The position numbers and the translations under genes are program-made. A stretch of 64,000 nucleotides of DNA from Methanosphaera cuniculi (lineage in GTDB: Archaea; Methanobacteriota; Methanobacteria; Methanobacteriales; Methanobacteriaceae), in the NCBI RefSeq assembly GCF_003149675.1, contig NZ_LWMS01000020.1, positions 124,001 to 188,000 on the forward strand, given 5' to 3'. The notes under the pieces are model-generated. The model saw only the letters and a list, made by a program, of their open reading frames with translations. It made no database searches and had not been told where the DNA came from. Below are positions 1 through 9,111 of this stretch, one piece after another (position 1 is the stretch's first letter; every line of letters begins with the position of its first letter).

Positions 1-679
1 GTGCACATGATTGTAGCATTGAAAATAGTGCTGTGAATCCTTTTTCACCCACTCCATATCCAGTTGATGTTGGTACTGCTACTATTGGTACATCTACAAG
101 TCCTCCAATGACTGATGGTAGTGCTCCTTCCATTCCTGCTACTACTATGATTATGTCTATTTGTTGATCTAGTAGGTATGCTAGTTTATCAACTAAGCGG
201 TGTATTCCTGCTACTCCCACATCATATGTTGTGATTGTTTCAATTCCTTCTTGTTTTATTGTTATGTTGGCTTCCTGAGCTATTGGTATGTCTGCTGTTC
301 CTGCTGTTATGATTCCTACACGACCTTTATGTTGTTCTATTGGGAATTTATTAATGGTTAATATAGATGCATCCTTATAATATGTTGCATTTTCAATAAT
401 GCTATCATTTAATTGTGGTTGTATCTTTTTATATCTATCTTGTGGTAATCTTGTTATCATTAGATTGTGAGGTATTTTAATATTATTAATTAGATTAATG
501 AGATCATCATCTGTTTTTCCTTGTGCATAAATAGCCTCAGGAACTCCAGTACGTTCTGATCTTCTATCATCAAATTTAACATGTTCACCTATTTCTTGCA
601 TTTGCATAATTTTAAGCTTATCTTCAGCATCAGTAATTGATATTGAACCATTTACAAGTTTTTCAAGAATTTCCTTCAT
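1..679 (-). CDS. larB: LarB, nickel-pincer cofactor biosynthesis (AIR-carboxylase-like), 3' end cut by window edge
   Basis: Translating the minus strand from the ATG at 679 gives 226 codons with no stop before the window edge, so the C-terminus is missing (the family is about 250 residues). The N-terminal part contains VKFDDRRSERTGVPEAIYA, typical of LarB. The C-terminal half is a PurE-like fold with AGTADIPIAQEA near residues 126-137 and VAGMEGALPSVIGG further on. In the family LarB carboxylates and hydrolyses nicotinic acid adenine dinucleotide, the first step of the nickel-pincer nucleotide pathway. It is divergent from hypF, and both belong to nickel-enzyme biology. LarC and LarE are not in this window. 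The call is firm; whether this host uses the cofactor for a lactate racemase or another enzyme is unknown. Confidence 0.88.
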   Translation of the reverse strand, partial: MKEILEKLVNGSISITDAEDKLKIMQMQEIGEHVKFDDRRSERTGVPEAIYAQGKTDDDLINLINNIKIPHNLMITRLPQDRYKKIQPQLNDSIIENATYYKDASILTINKFPIEQHKGRVGIITAGTADIPIAQEANITIKQEGIETITTYDVGVAGIHRLVDKLAYLLDQQIDIIIVVAGMEGALPSVIGGLVDVPIVAVPTSTGYGVGEKGFTALFSMLQSCA

Positions 680-824
680 AATACTACATATTATAAAAAC
701 AATCACATATAAACATTGATTAAAATAAATATCATAATATAATATGAAAATTGAATAAATATCATATACTATAAAAAAAATAAGAGCATGAAAAAAAGAG
801 AATAAAAGCAAGGAGTATAGTCTT

Positions 825-3149
825 ATGAAATACACAGCATCACTACTAGTTGAAGGAATAGTACAAGGAGTAGGATTTAGACCAACAGTATATAGAATAG
901 CAAAAGCATTAAACCTAAATGGATATGTACGAAATATGGGAAATATTGTTGAAATAATAATCCAAGGAAAACAAGAAACTATAGATCAATTCATACAAGA
1001 TCTACAAACCAAAAAGCCAATACGTTCAACAATAAACAACATAGAAGCAGACATACAACCAGTAGATGAAAACACCAAGATATATGATGATTTTTCAATA
1101 AAAGAAAGTAGTGATGCAATATCAGGAACATCAGTAATACCACCTGATATGAGTATATGTGATGAATGTCTAGATGAAATATACAATAACACAGATCGAC
1201 ACTACCAATACCCATTTACAGCATGTACCAACTGTGGACCAAGATTTACATTAATACGTGATGTACCATATGATCGTAAAAATACAACAATGGATGAATT
1301 TCCACTATGTGAAGATTGTCTTAAAGAATATTATAATCCTGAAAATAGACGATATCATGCTGAGGCAACATGCTGTCCTGAATGTGGACCACAAGTATTT
1401 CTAGCTGATAATAATGGAATAATCAAGTGTGATAATCCAATAGAAAAAACATCCCAGTTAATTGATTCTGGAAAAATTCTTGCAATTAAAGGAATAGGAG
1501 GAACACATCTTGTATGTAAAACAACAACAGATGATGCTGTTAATACACTACGTAAAAGACTTGGTCGTTACACTCAACCTTTTGCATGTATGACACCTGA
1601 TATTAAAACAGCACGCAAATTTGTAAAAATAAGTAGTGATGAGGAAGAAATGCTTACATCAACAGCAAAGCCAATAGTAGTACTTGATAAAACAGATGAC
1701 TACATACTATCTGATAGTATCTCACCAAATCTTCATAATCAAGGTGTAATGCTACCATATACAGGACTTCACTACCTGTTATTTAAATACTCAGATGAAC
1801 CTGCATTTATTATGACATCAGCAAATCTTCCTGGTAATCCTATGCTAATTGAAAATAATGAGATTATAGAAAATCTTGATGGTATTGCTGATTACTACCT
1901 ACTTCATGATAGAGAAATTCTTAATAGGTGTGATGATAGTGTAATAAGATTTAGAAATCAGATGCCAGGATTTATCAGACGTTCACGTGGATTTACACCA
2001 AAACCATATGATTTTACAAATATTGATACAACACATAATATTCTTGCAATGGGACCTGAACTTGATGTAACATTTGCAGTACTAAAAAATGGTAAATGTT
2101 ATCCATCACAACATATAGGAAACACATCAAAGATTAAAACAATAGACTTTATGAAAGATGCTATAAAACACATGCTTCATCTTACAAAAACAGAACATCT
2201 AGATTACATTGTATGTGATATGCACCCTGAATTTAACACAACAAAACTTGCAAAACAAATAAGTCTAAAATATGATATTCCACTTATCTTCATACAACAT
2301 CATCATGCACATGCAGCAAGTCTTATGGTAGAACATAACTTGGATAAGGCAATTGTTATAACAGCAGATGGAGTAGGTTATGGTGAAGATACAAATACAT
2401 GGGGAGGAGAAGTACTATATCTTGATAATACTGGTAAATACAATAATCTTGGTGGTCTTAAACTACAACCAATGCCAGGAGGAGATCTAAGTACCAAGTA
2501 TCCAATACGAATGGCAATGGGAATTCTTTCAACAATCATGGATCATGAAGAACTTCGCACATTTATGAAAGAAAATTATAGTGACTACTTCAAATATAAT
2601 GAAAAAGAAGTAGATATGACACTAAAACAACTTGAAAATAACTTTAACACAGCAAAAACTAGTAGTATGGGACGAATACTTGATAGTATAAGTGTACTTC
2701 TTAAAATTAGTAAATCACGTGGATATGAAGGAGAATGTTCAATGAAACTAGAATCAAGTGCACTTAAAGCTAAAGGTCATATTAAACTTGATGTACCTAT
2801 TAATACAGTTGATGAACGTATGATTATAGATACAAGTCAAGTACTTTATGATATTGTAGAACTTATAAGAAATGGTGAAGATTCATCTGAAATTGCATAT
2901 GCAGCCCAACGTGATATAATAAAAGCAATGTGTAGTATTGCAATTGAAAATGCTAAAATACATAATATTGATACAATAGGAGTAACAGGCGGAGTATTCT
3001 ATAATGAGCACATATCACAAGTTGCAAAAAAAACAATAAAAGATGCTGGATTTAAATTTGTTCAAAATAATACCACATGCTCAGGAGATGGAAGTGTATC
3101 TGTTGGTGAGTGTGCTGTTGGAGCATGGAAAATAAATAATAAAAATTAG
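825..3149 (+). CDS. hypF: HypF, [NiFe]-hydrogenase maturation carbamoyltransferase
   Basis: 774 residues, the usual HypF length. Domains in order: acylphosphatase-like (about 1-90, with GIVQGVGFRPTVYRIA), four CX2C zinc ligands pairs (C112/115, C134/137, C162/165, C184/187), a YrdC-like carbamoyl-AMP-forming domain (about 200-385), and a Kae1-like carbamoyl-transfer domain containing QHHHAHAAS. HypF turns carbamoyl phosphate and ATP into carbamoyl-adenylate and passes the carbamoyl group to the HypE C-terminal Cys, the source of the CN ligands of the Ni-Fe site. The start ATG follows an AAGGAGT Shine-Dalgarno sequence. It is monocistronic and divergent from larB. A hydrogenase maturation protease lies 2.6 kb downstream on the same strand. 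Confidence 0.96.
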   Translation: MKYTASLLVEGIVQGVGFRPTVYRIAKALNLNGYVRNMGNIVEIIIQGKQETIDQFIQDLQTKKPIRSTINNIEADIQPVDENTKIYDDFSIKESSDAISGTSVIPPDMSICDECLDEIYNNTDRHYQYPFTACTNCGPRFTLIRDVPYDRKNTTMDEFPLCEDCLKEYYNPENRRYHAEATCCPECGPQVFLADNNGIIKCDNPIEKTSQLIDSGKILAIKGIGGTHLVCKTTTDDAVNTLRKRLGRYTQPFACMTPDIKTARKFVKISSDEEEMLTSTAKPIVVLDKTDDYILSDSISPNLHNQGVMLPYTGLHYLLFKYSDEPAFIMTSANLPGNPMLIENNEIIENLDGIADYYLLHDREILNRCDDSVIRFRNQMPGFIRRSRGFTPKPYDFTNIDTTHNILAMGPELDVTFAVLKNGKCYPSQHIGNTSKIKTIDFMKDAIKHMLHLTKTEHLDYIVCDMHPEFNTTKLAKQISLKYDIPLIFIQHHHAHAASLMVEHNLDKAIVITADGVGYGEDTNTWGGEVLYLDNTGKYNNLGGLKLQPMPGGDLSTKYPIRMAMGILSTIMDHEELRTFMKENYSDYFKYNEKEVDMTLKQLENNFNTAKTSSMGRILDSISVLLKISKSRGYEGECSMKLESSALKAKGHIKLDVPINTVDERMIIDTSQVLYDIVELIRNGEDSSEIAYAAQRDIIKAMCSIAIENAKIHNIDTIGVTGGVFYNEHISQVAKKTIKDAGFKFVQNNTTCSGDGSVSVGECAVGAWKINNKN

Positions 3150-3248
3150 ATTTTATAATAATAAAATAAGAATATTATATTAAATTTAAAAAAAAGAAAA
3201 AAATAAAAAAGAAGTAATTATATTTTAGTTTCCCTTTCTTATTTTTTT

Positions 3249-3818
3249 TTATTCTGATGTAGTAGTTTCATCATCAGTTTTATTTATACTATTTTTACTA
3301 GATTCATTTTTTATAGTTTTAATTTCTTCATCTACTTTATAATCATCTAGTAATTCTTCTATTTTAACATCTTTAAGATTTTGATTTATTGTTTCAACTT
3401 TTTCTTCAAGTGTTTTTACACGTGAATCATTACTTTTTTTGTAATCATCTAAATCATCTTCTAAGAGATTAAATTTGTCAATTACATCATCAAGATCTTT
3501 ATGTGTTACAAGATTCCAGTCATTTATTACTTGTTCACTTTGTTCATTTATGAATTGATCTATTTTTTTTGATATTATATCTGTTTTTGACACATGATCT
3601 TTATCATCTTCTTGATCTTTATCTTTATGTGTTAGATCATTTACACGATTTGAGAAGTTTGCTACATATTCTTCTTTTGCTATACGTGATGATAGATCTG
3701 ATGCTTGTTTGTTAATGTTTTGATATACTGGATGATTTATGCTTTGTAAGTAATAGTAGATGAGTATTATTAATGCTATGATTAATATTATTATTGCAAG
3801 TGTTGTTGCAGAATCCAT
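3249..3818 (-). CDS. Membrane-anchored coiled-coil protein, unknown function (second of a pair)
   Basis: A single N-terminal hydrophobic segment (TTLAIIILIIALIILIYYYL) is followed by a highly charged, helical region rich in K, D and E with heptad-like spacing (KTLEEKVETINQNLKDVKIE). The tail is presumably cytoplasmic. I prefer the ATG at 3818 because AGGTG lies nine bases upstream; the in-frame GTG at 3830 overlaps that Shine-Dalgarno sequence. The gene starts less than 20 bp after the stop of the preceding gene, which encodes a protein of the same design, so the two are probably cotranscribed. I recognise no family. A scaffold, an envelope-associated factor or an rmuC-like anchor are all possible. 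Confidence 0.7.
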   Translation of the reverse strand: MDSATTLAIIILIIALIILIYYYLQSINHPVYQNINKQASDLSSRIAKEEYVANFSNRVNDLTHKDKDQEDDKDHVSKTDIISKKIDQFINEQSEQVINDWNLVTHKDLDDVIDKFNLLEDDLDDYKKSNDSRVKTLEEKVETINQNLKDVKIEELLDDYKVDEEIKTIKNESSKNSINKTDDETTTSE

Positions 3819-3835
3819 TTTTTTATTCACCTACC

Positions 3836-4243
3836 CTATTTTTTAAGAGACTTTTCAATTTCTGCTTGTTTTTTATCTAGTTGTGCTGCAAGTTTTTGAA
3901 GTTTTAACAATTCACTTTGTGCTTCTAGTTGGTCTGCTTTTTCATTAACTTCACTACTTAGTAGATTTACTTTTCCAAGTATTTGTGATGTATTTGCTCT
4001 TATATCTCTAAGTTTTTGTTGATCTTTTTCTGAAAGTTCTGACATTTCTTCTTTTCTTTGCTTGTTTTCCAGGTCTTTTTCAACTAGTTCTATTTTTTTA
4101 AGTTCAGTTTGTTTTTCAAGTAGTAATATATTGTTTTTTGTAACTGAGCTTTTACGCCATTGTACTGATACAACAATGATTGCAATTAGTATAATTATTG
4201 CAAGAATTATTAGAACTAAGTTATCTTGACTTAACATCATCAT
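3836..4243 (-). CDS. Membrane-anchored coiled-coil protein, unknown function (first of a pair)
   Basis: An N-terminal transmembrane helix (NLVLIILAIIILIAIIVVSV) leads into about 95 residues of charged coiled coil (ELKKIELVEKDLENKQRKEE and onward), ending in a lysine-rich tail. The ATG at 4243 follows AAGTGAGGT at about eight bases. The longer GTG start at 4258 would lie inside that Shine-Dalgarno sequence and is less likely. It forms a two-gene operon with the similar downstream protein. No family is recognised. The shared membrane-plus-coil design suggests the two proteins could pair with each other; this is inference. Confidence 0.7.
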   Translation of the reverse strand: MMMLSQDNLVLIILAIIILIAIIVVSVQWRKSSVTKNNILLLEKQTELKKIELVEKDLENKQRKEEMSELSEKDQQKLRDIRANTSQILGKVNLLSSEVNEKADQLEAQSELLKLQKLAAQLDKKQAEIEKSLKK

Positions 4244-4583
4244 TTTTGATAACCTCACTTATTTGATCTATAATTATTATTAATATAAGTATGAATATAG
4301 TATTTAAAGCTATGTTATAAATGTATAGAAATTTTAAAAAAATATTCCTATAAAGCCTTATTTTCTACTTATAATCTATTAATTCTTCATACTTTTGTTA
4401 ATAAAACTTTTTATAAAAAATATTTTTATGTATAATTTTTTATTATCCTAAATTTATTAAAACATTAAACTTTATAACTTAATAATAGAATATTTTAGTC
4501 AAAAAAAATAATCTTTATTTATTTTTTTTTATAATTTTAAAAAGATTAATACTTAAAAAATACAATTAAAAGCGTGATATACA
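4244..4583. other. AT-rich divergent spacer between coiled-coil gene pair and map
   Basis: About 340 bp of almost pure A/T. It must hold the promoters of both flanking transcripts. A plausible map promoter lies in the A/T run around 4520-4560. I see no RNA gene, no repeat and no small ORF with a Shine-Dalgarno sequence. Confidence 0.5.
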
Positions 4584-5561
4584 ATGTTAGAAAAATATGA
4601 AAAAGCAGGAAAAATCGCATCTAAAGTACGTAAAGAGGCAGCAAAAAAAATTACTGCAGGAATGAAAGTAGCTGACATGGTAGATTTTGTTGAATCATCA
4701 ATAAAAAGCACAGGAGCAGGACTATCATTTCCATGTAATGTATCAATAAACCAGATAGCAGCACACTATACATCAGATCCTGGTGATGAAACACTATTTT
4801 GTAGTGGAGATATTGTAAAACTAGATATGGGAGCAGAAGTTGATGGATACATATCAGATACTGCAGTAACAGTAATTGTAGAAGGTGATAATGCACCAAA
4901 TACTACTGATGATGGAAAACTAATAAAAATGCCAGGACGTCTTGATGATGGAAATCCAACAATAACTGAAGATGAACTTGAAGAACGCTATAAAATTGAA
5001 GAAGCATCACGTATGGCACTTGAAAATGCTATAAGTATAATACGTGAAGGAACCACACTTAATGATATAGGTGCAATTGTTCAAAAAACAATACAAGATA
5101 TGGGATTTACACCAATTGTTAATCTATCAGGACATAGTCTTGAACAAAATAATTTACATGCTGGTCTTACAATACCAAACTTCCCTGATGGAAGTGATCA
5201 TAAACTACAAGAAGGAGATCATATAGCAGTTGAACCATTTGCAACAAATGGAGTTGGACTAGTAACAGATCTTCCAAATGCATATATTTACTCATACCTA
5301 CGTAACAGACCACTAAGACAACCTGATGCAAAACAATTACTAAAATATATAAGTCAAAACAATGCTCATTTCCCATTTTCAAAAAATGCATTAGTTGAAA
5401 AATTCGATCCTAAAAAACTTAACCGTGCAATGAGACCACTTATTACATCACGTGCAATTTATCCATACAGTGCACTTAAAGAAAAAGAAAATGGAATGGT
5501 AGCACAAACAGAACATACAATAATTGTAGAAAAAGATGGATGTCAAATAACAACATTATAA
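4584..5561 (+). CDS. map: Methionine aminopeptidase, type II (archaeal)
   Basis: Removes the initiator methionine from nascent proteins. The pita-bread fold metal ligands are visible: D81 (KLDMGAEVDG), D92 (YISDTAV), H184 (LSGHSLEQ), E217 (AVEPFAT) and the C-terminal Glu in QTEHTI. The length of 325 is somewhat above the usual archaeal 290-300. The excess is an insert of about 30 residues at 101-131 (rich in D, G and N) right after the second metal aspartate; it is absent from family members I know. The start ATG has a weak GTGAT upstream. The gene is alone, followed by an AT-rich gap and then the hydrogenase protease gene. Confidence 0.95.
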   Translation: MLEKYEKAGKIASKVRKEAAKKITAGMKVADMVDFVESSIKSTGAGLSFPCNVSINQIAAHYTSDPGDETLFCSGDIVKLDMGAEVDGYISDTAVTVIVEGDNAPNTTDDGKLIKMPGRLDDGNPTITEDELEERYKIEEASRMALENAISIIREGTTLNDIGAIVQKTIQDMGFTPIVNLSGHSLEQNNLHAGLTIPNFPDGSDHKLQEGDHIAVEPFATNGVGLVTDLPNAYIYSYLRNRPLRQPDAKQLLKYISQNNAHFPFSKNALVEKFDPKKLNRAMRPLITSRAIYPYSALKEKENGMVAQTEHTIIVEKDGCQITTL

Positions 5562-5800
5562 AAAAGATTAAATTTTCTTTTTCTAAACTCCACTTTTTTT
5601 TAATCACAAAAAAAAGACTCTTTTTTTTATATTTACTCATTTTTTTATTATCTAATATTTTATAAAAAAAAATAATAAAAAAATTAATAAGAAAATAAAA
5701 TTAAAAATTTAACATGTATAACTATTAATAATAAAAATAAAAAACATTGAAAAAAATTTAACAATATTATATAAAAACTTTTAGAGGAGTGTAAATAAAC

Positions 5801-6265
5801 TTGACATACGATGCAGAAGTACTTGTTATAGGCTGTGGAAATGTATTATTTAAAGATGATGGATTTGGACCTACAACAATAAAAGAAATAGAAGAACACC
5901 TTGATGAAAGACCACTACCAGATAATGTAATGACAATAGACGCCGGAACAAGTGCACCACACTATCTGTTCTCACTACCAAACCCCATGTGGAAGAAATT
6001 AATCATACTAGATATTGCAGATTTTGGAGGAGAACCTGGAGAAGTACGTATTCTTTCACGTGATGATGTACCACAAGGAAAATATCAAGATCCTCATTCA
6101 TTATCTGTTGCAGATCCACTTGATTTAACTGAAGCTGAGATTGTAATTATTGCATGTCAACCTGAAGATGTATCATCACCATACGTTGTATATGGCTTAT
6201 CTGAATCTGTTAAAAAAGCTATGCCTAAAGCAATTGATATGGTATATGAACAAGTAGAAATATAA
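5801..6265 (+). CDS. frhD: Coenzyme F420-reducing hydrogenase maturation protease (FrhD/HycI family)
   Basis: 154 residues with the family opening VLVIGCGNVLFKDDGFGP, where the acidic residue after FKD binds nickel in the precursor large subunit. MTIDAGTSAPHYLF and ILDIADFGGEPG follow. These endopeptidases clip the C-terminal extension from the [NiFe]-hydrogenase large subunit after metal insertion. The start is TTG at 5801, eight or nine bases after GGAGTG. The frh structural genes are not next to it, so it is detached from the usual frhADGB operon; HypF nearby serves the same maturation route. FrhD is the best match; a protease for another hydrogenase cannot be excluded. Confidence 0.88.
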   Translation: MTYDAEVLVIGCGNVLFKDDGFGPTTIKEIEEHLDERPLPDNVMTIDAGTSAPHYLFSLPNPMWKKLIILDIADFGGEPGEVRILSRDDVPQGKYQDPHSLSVADPLDLTEAEIVIIACQPEDVSSPYVVYGLSESVKKAMPKAIDMVYEQVEI

Positions 6266-6566
6266 GTGTGAATAAAAACTTTTATTTAACACTTTTATCT
6301 TTTTTTATATTTTTTAGAAGATATTTATTTTACAAAAAAAATTAAAGATATAATATTAGTAAAATTGATAATTATCTAAAAAATTTAATATTTTTATAAT
6401 AATTAAATATATTATATGTATTTAGTATAAATTGTTTAATAAATACACTTATTTTATTTATTTCTTTTAAGTAGAATATTTAGAAATTATATAGCAAGCT
6501 TTATATATAACGTATGACAAAGTTTTATATAGTTCTTATTTAAAGAACGCTAAATTTTTATAAGTT
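6266..6566. other. Spacer with tRNA promoter
   Basis: About 300 bp of A/T-rich sequence between the hydrogenase protease gene and the initiator tRNA. Two TATA-like elements, TTTATATATAA (near 6500) and TTTTATATA (near 6523), lie at plausible distances upstream of the tRNA. Nothing else is seen. Confidence 0.5.
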
Positions 6567-6643
<77 letters not shown>

Positions 6644-6671
6644 AATTTACTTTATATTAACAATCTATTTT

Positions 6672-7076
6672 TTTTGGTAAGCTGGAGCGTAGCTAACGGT
6701 GATTTAATTATATTCATAAACTAAACTATTTCTTATAGTATTTTGAATGTAAAGAATTAATTTACTGGGGAAACTCCATCCACTAAAATAGTTACCATGA
6801 TGTTCTTAATTGACATATACTGAGAAGTATGACTCTGTTTTAGAAACGATACGATAGATCTAGATATAATATTTATATTATATTTTATGGCTATGAAAGA
6901 TGATACAATTGCGTTGATGATGTCATAACGTTAGAATAATCGATGAAACGAAATAATTCCATGGAGTGCAAAAGAAAACAAGTTTTTTCAGAACTTAGTT
7001 CTGTTTAAAAGGTATCTTGCTAAGATTAATGCTACGATTTAAAACAGGAGATGGGTTACTCCCAGCATGCCAAAAG
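6672..7076 (+). ncRNA. rnpB: RNase P RNA
   Basis: The ends form a 14-bp P1 helix with one mismatch and one G-U pair (6672-6685 with 7062-7075). CR-I reads GGGGAAACTCCATCC, and AAC-T-CCATC (6772-6780) pairs perfectly with GATGG-GTT (7050-7057), giving the diagnostic P4 helix with its single bulged U (6775). CR-IV (AAGATTAATGCTACGAT) and CR-V (ACAGGAGATGGGTTA) match the bacterial/archaeal pattern. About 405 nt is longer than the roughly 300 nt of typical archaeal type A RNAs; the excess is A/T-rich and lies in peripheral stems. SRP RNA was considered and rejected. It starts 30 nt after the initiator tRNA and may be cotranscribed with it. Confidence 0.88.
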
Positions 7077-7630
7077 ATTTTAATATAAAATCAAATTTAA
7101 TTATTCTCTTTTTTTAGTGCTTATTTTTATAGAAATTTTTATTGACTAATCTTTTTTTTAGAATTTTTATTTAAACTATTATTTTTTCAGATTATTCTTT
7201 TTCTAACTTAAAGTTTACCTATAATTTAATTAAAAATTACTATAACTAAATTAGAAGTTATGTGTAAAAGTAGTATTTTAATATAAGATTATTTTAATAA
7301 AAATAGTGTAATGTTATATTAGATAAAAAAAGTTATATGTATATCTACATGAGTTTCTAATTTAAAATATTTTATTGAAAAAAAGAAAAATTATTAAAAA
7401 AAGATAAAAAGTTTATTTTAATTAAGAATCTACATCCAATTTAAGTTTATCGGAGAAAAAATAAAATGTAATCTATTTTTTTATTTTTTTTTTGAAATTG
7501 GAGTATTTATCTTATTTTTTTTATCTTTTTTTCCCTTTTAATGTTTTTATAGAAAAAATTTATTTAATTTTATAATTCGAGTTTAATTTATCAATTTGGA
7601 TATAATTTGATTATGTAACTATACTTTTTT
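7077..7630. other. Non-coding spacer between rnpB and dnaJ 3' ends
   Basis: About 550 bp of A/T-rich sequence between two convergent 3' ends. It has T-runs that could end either transcript. I see no ORF with a Shine-Dalgarno sequence, no tRNA and no clear hairpin. Confidence 0.4.
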
Positions 7631-8788
7631 TTATTTGTTTAGTGTTTCTTTAACTTTATCGAAGAATCCTTGTTTTACTTCAACAATCTCTTCTCCACTT
7701 TCTTTTGCAAATTCTTTAAGAATTTCTGTTTGTTTACTTGATAATGTTTTAGGTGTTACCATGTGTACTTTTACATACATATTTCCTACACCTGACCATT
7801 TTACATGTTTTAATCCTTTATTTCTTATTTTAAAGACTGTTTCAGTTTGTGTTCCTGGTGGTATTGTAAGTTTTTCTTTTTGACCATCTATTGTTGGTAC
7901 TTCTACTTCATCACCAAGACATGCTTGTACATAGCTTATTGGAAGTTCATAGTATAAGTCTTGTCCTTCACGTGTGAATAGATCATTTTTAAGAACATTG
8001 ATTGTTACATATAGATTTCCACTTGGTCCTCCATTTGGTGAATCATCACCTTCTCCACCAACACGTAGTCTTGTTCCTGTTTCTACTCCTGCTGGTACAT
8101 CGATTGTGAGTTTTTCTGTTACTTTTGTTAGTCCTGTTCCATGACATGTATAACATTTTTCTTCTATTACTTCACCTTCTCCATGACATACTGGACATTC
8201 TGATACTGTTGCAAATTGTCCAAGAGGTGTGTTTTGTACTTGTCTTACTTGTCCTGATCCATTACAATTACCACATGTATTTACTTTTGATCCTGGTGCT
8301 GCACGTGTTCCATTACATGTTGGACATACTTTTCTGTGTGTTACACTGATTTCTTTTGATACTCCGGTTGATACTTCTTCAAGTGTTAGATTTAGTTTTT
8401 GTCCTATATCATTTCCAGGCATAGGTCCATTTCTTGGTGAGTTATGTCCACCTCCAAATCCGAATAGATCAAAGATACTTCCAAATCCACCTGATCCTCC
8501 AAATCCACCGAATATGTCTTCAAAGTTTATGTTGCTAAATATGTCTTCTTGTGAGAATCCTCCCATTCCTGCATGTCCAAATTGGTCATATTGTTGTTTT
8601 TTAGATTCATCTGATAATACTCCATATGCTTCACTTATTTCTTTGAATTTTTCTTCAGCATCTGGATCTTCTTTGTTTACATCAGGATGGTATTTCATTG
8701 CAAGTTTTCTGTATGCTTTTTTTATTGTCTTTTGATCTGCATCACGATCTACACCTAGTACTTCATAATAATCTCTTTTTTCTGCCAT
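7631..8788 (-). CDS. dnaJ: DnaJ (Hsp40) co-chaperone
   Basis: 385 residues, canonical type I DnaJ. The J-domain is at 1-70 with HPD at 34-36, followed by a Gly/Phe-rich linker ([20 protein letters not shown]). The zinc domain has four CX2CX(G) repeats ([32 protein letters not shown]; the first lacks the second glycine), then the C-terminal substrate-binding domains. It delivers unfolded clients to DnaK and stimulates its ATPase. The ATG follows GGGAGTT. It is third in the order grpE, dnaK, dnaJ, but a gap of about 320 bp after dnaK with a hairpin suggests its own promoter. Confidence 0.98.
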   Translation of the reverse strand: MAEKRDYYEVLGVDRDADQKTIKKAYRKLAMKYHPDVNKEDPDAEEKFKEISEAYGVLSDESKKQQYDQFGHAGMGGFSQEDIFSNINFEDIFGGFGGSGGFGSIFDLFGFGGGHNSPRNGPMPGNDIGQKLNLTLEEVSTGVSKEISVTHRKVCPTCNGTRAAPGSKVNTCGNCNGSGQVRQVQNTPLGQFATVSECPVCHGEGEVIEEKCYTCHGTGLTKVTEKLTIDVPAGVETGTRLRVGGEGDDSPNGGPSGNLYVTINVLKNDLFTREGQDLYYELPISYVQACLGDEVEVPTIDGQKEKLTIPPGTQTETVFKIRNKGLKHVKWSGVGNMYVKVHMVTPKTLSSKQTEILKEFAKESGEEIVEVKQGFFDKVKETLNK

Positions 8789-9111
8789 TATTTTATAACT
8801 CCCAAAAAATTTCTATCTTTCTTTTATGTGTTTGTGGTAAATAAAAAATATTTTATGTTGTTTACTTTTTCATTCCAAATTATTTTGTTATTGTATATTT
8901 TTATTTTAATTAATTTTTGTAATTTTACTAATTTTAATAATAGATGAAAAAGTAAAATCTCCTCTAAAAATATCTTAATGGGAAATGAAAAAAGTTCATT
9001 TTTTAGTATTTCTAAATGTTTGTAGAAAAAAATAAAAAAAAATGAAGGAGATAAAACAGTTATGGTTATGTACTATTTTAAGTCCTTCATCTTAGTTATT
9101 TACTTATTTAT
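8789..9111. other. dnaK-dnaJ intergenic region
   Basis: About 320 bp holding an inverted repeat just after dnaK (annotated separately) and an A/T-rich stretch suited to a dnaJ promoter. No copy of the GTAAC-N5-GTTAT operator seen upstream of grpE is present here. Confidence 0.45.
9042..9090 (-). terminator. Inverted repeat with T-run after dnaK
   Basis: On the minus strand ATGAAGGA (9083-9090) is followed by a 33-nt loop and TCCTTCAT (9042-9049), then a T-rich run. It lies just beyond the dnaK stop and fits a transcription end or RNA-processing hairpin. Confidence 0.5.

Noticed and set aside
6672-7076. SRP (7S) RNA as the identity of the structured RNA
   Set aside because: No helix 8 GNAR tetraloop with AGCA-type pairing is seen, while the P4 helix with bulged U and CR-I, CR-IV and CR-V of RNase P RNA fit.
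8125-8735. Plus-strand ORFs opposite dnaJ, and likewise opposite dnaK and hisF
   Set aside because: They are antisense shadows of well-conserved genes with no Shine-Dalgarno sequences; the biased composition of the coding strand keeps the opposite frames open.
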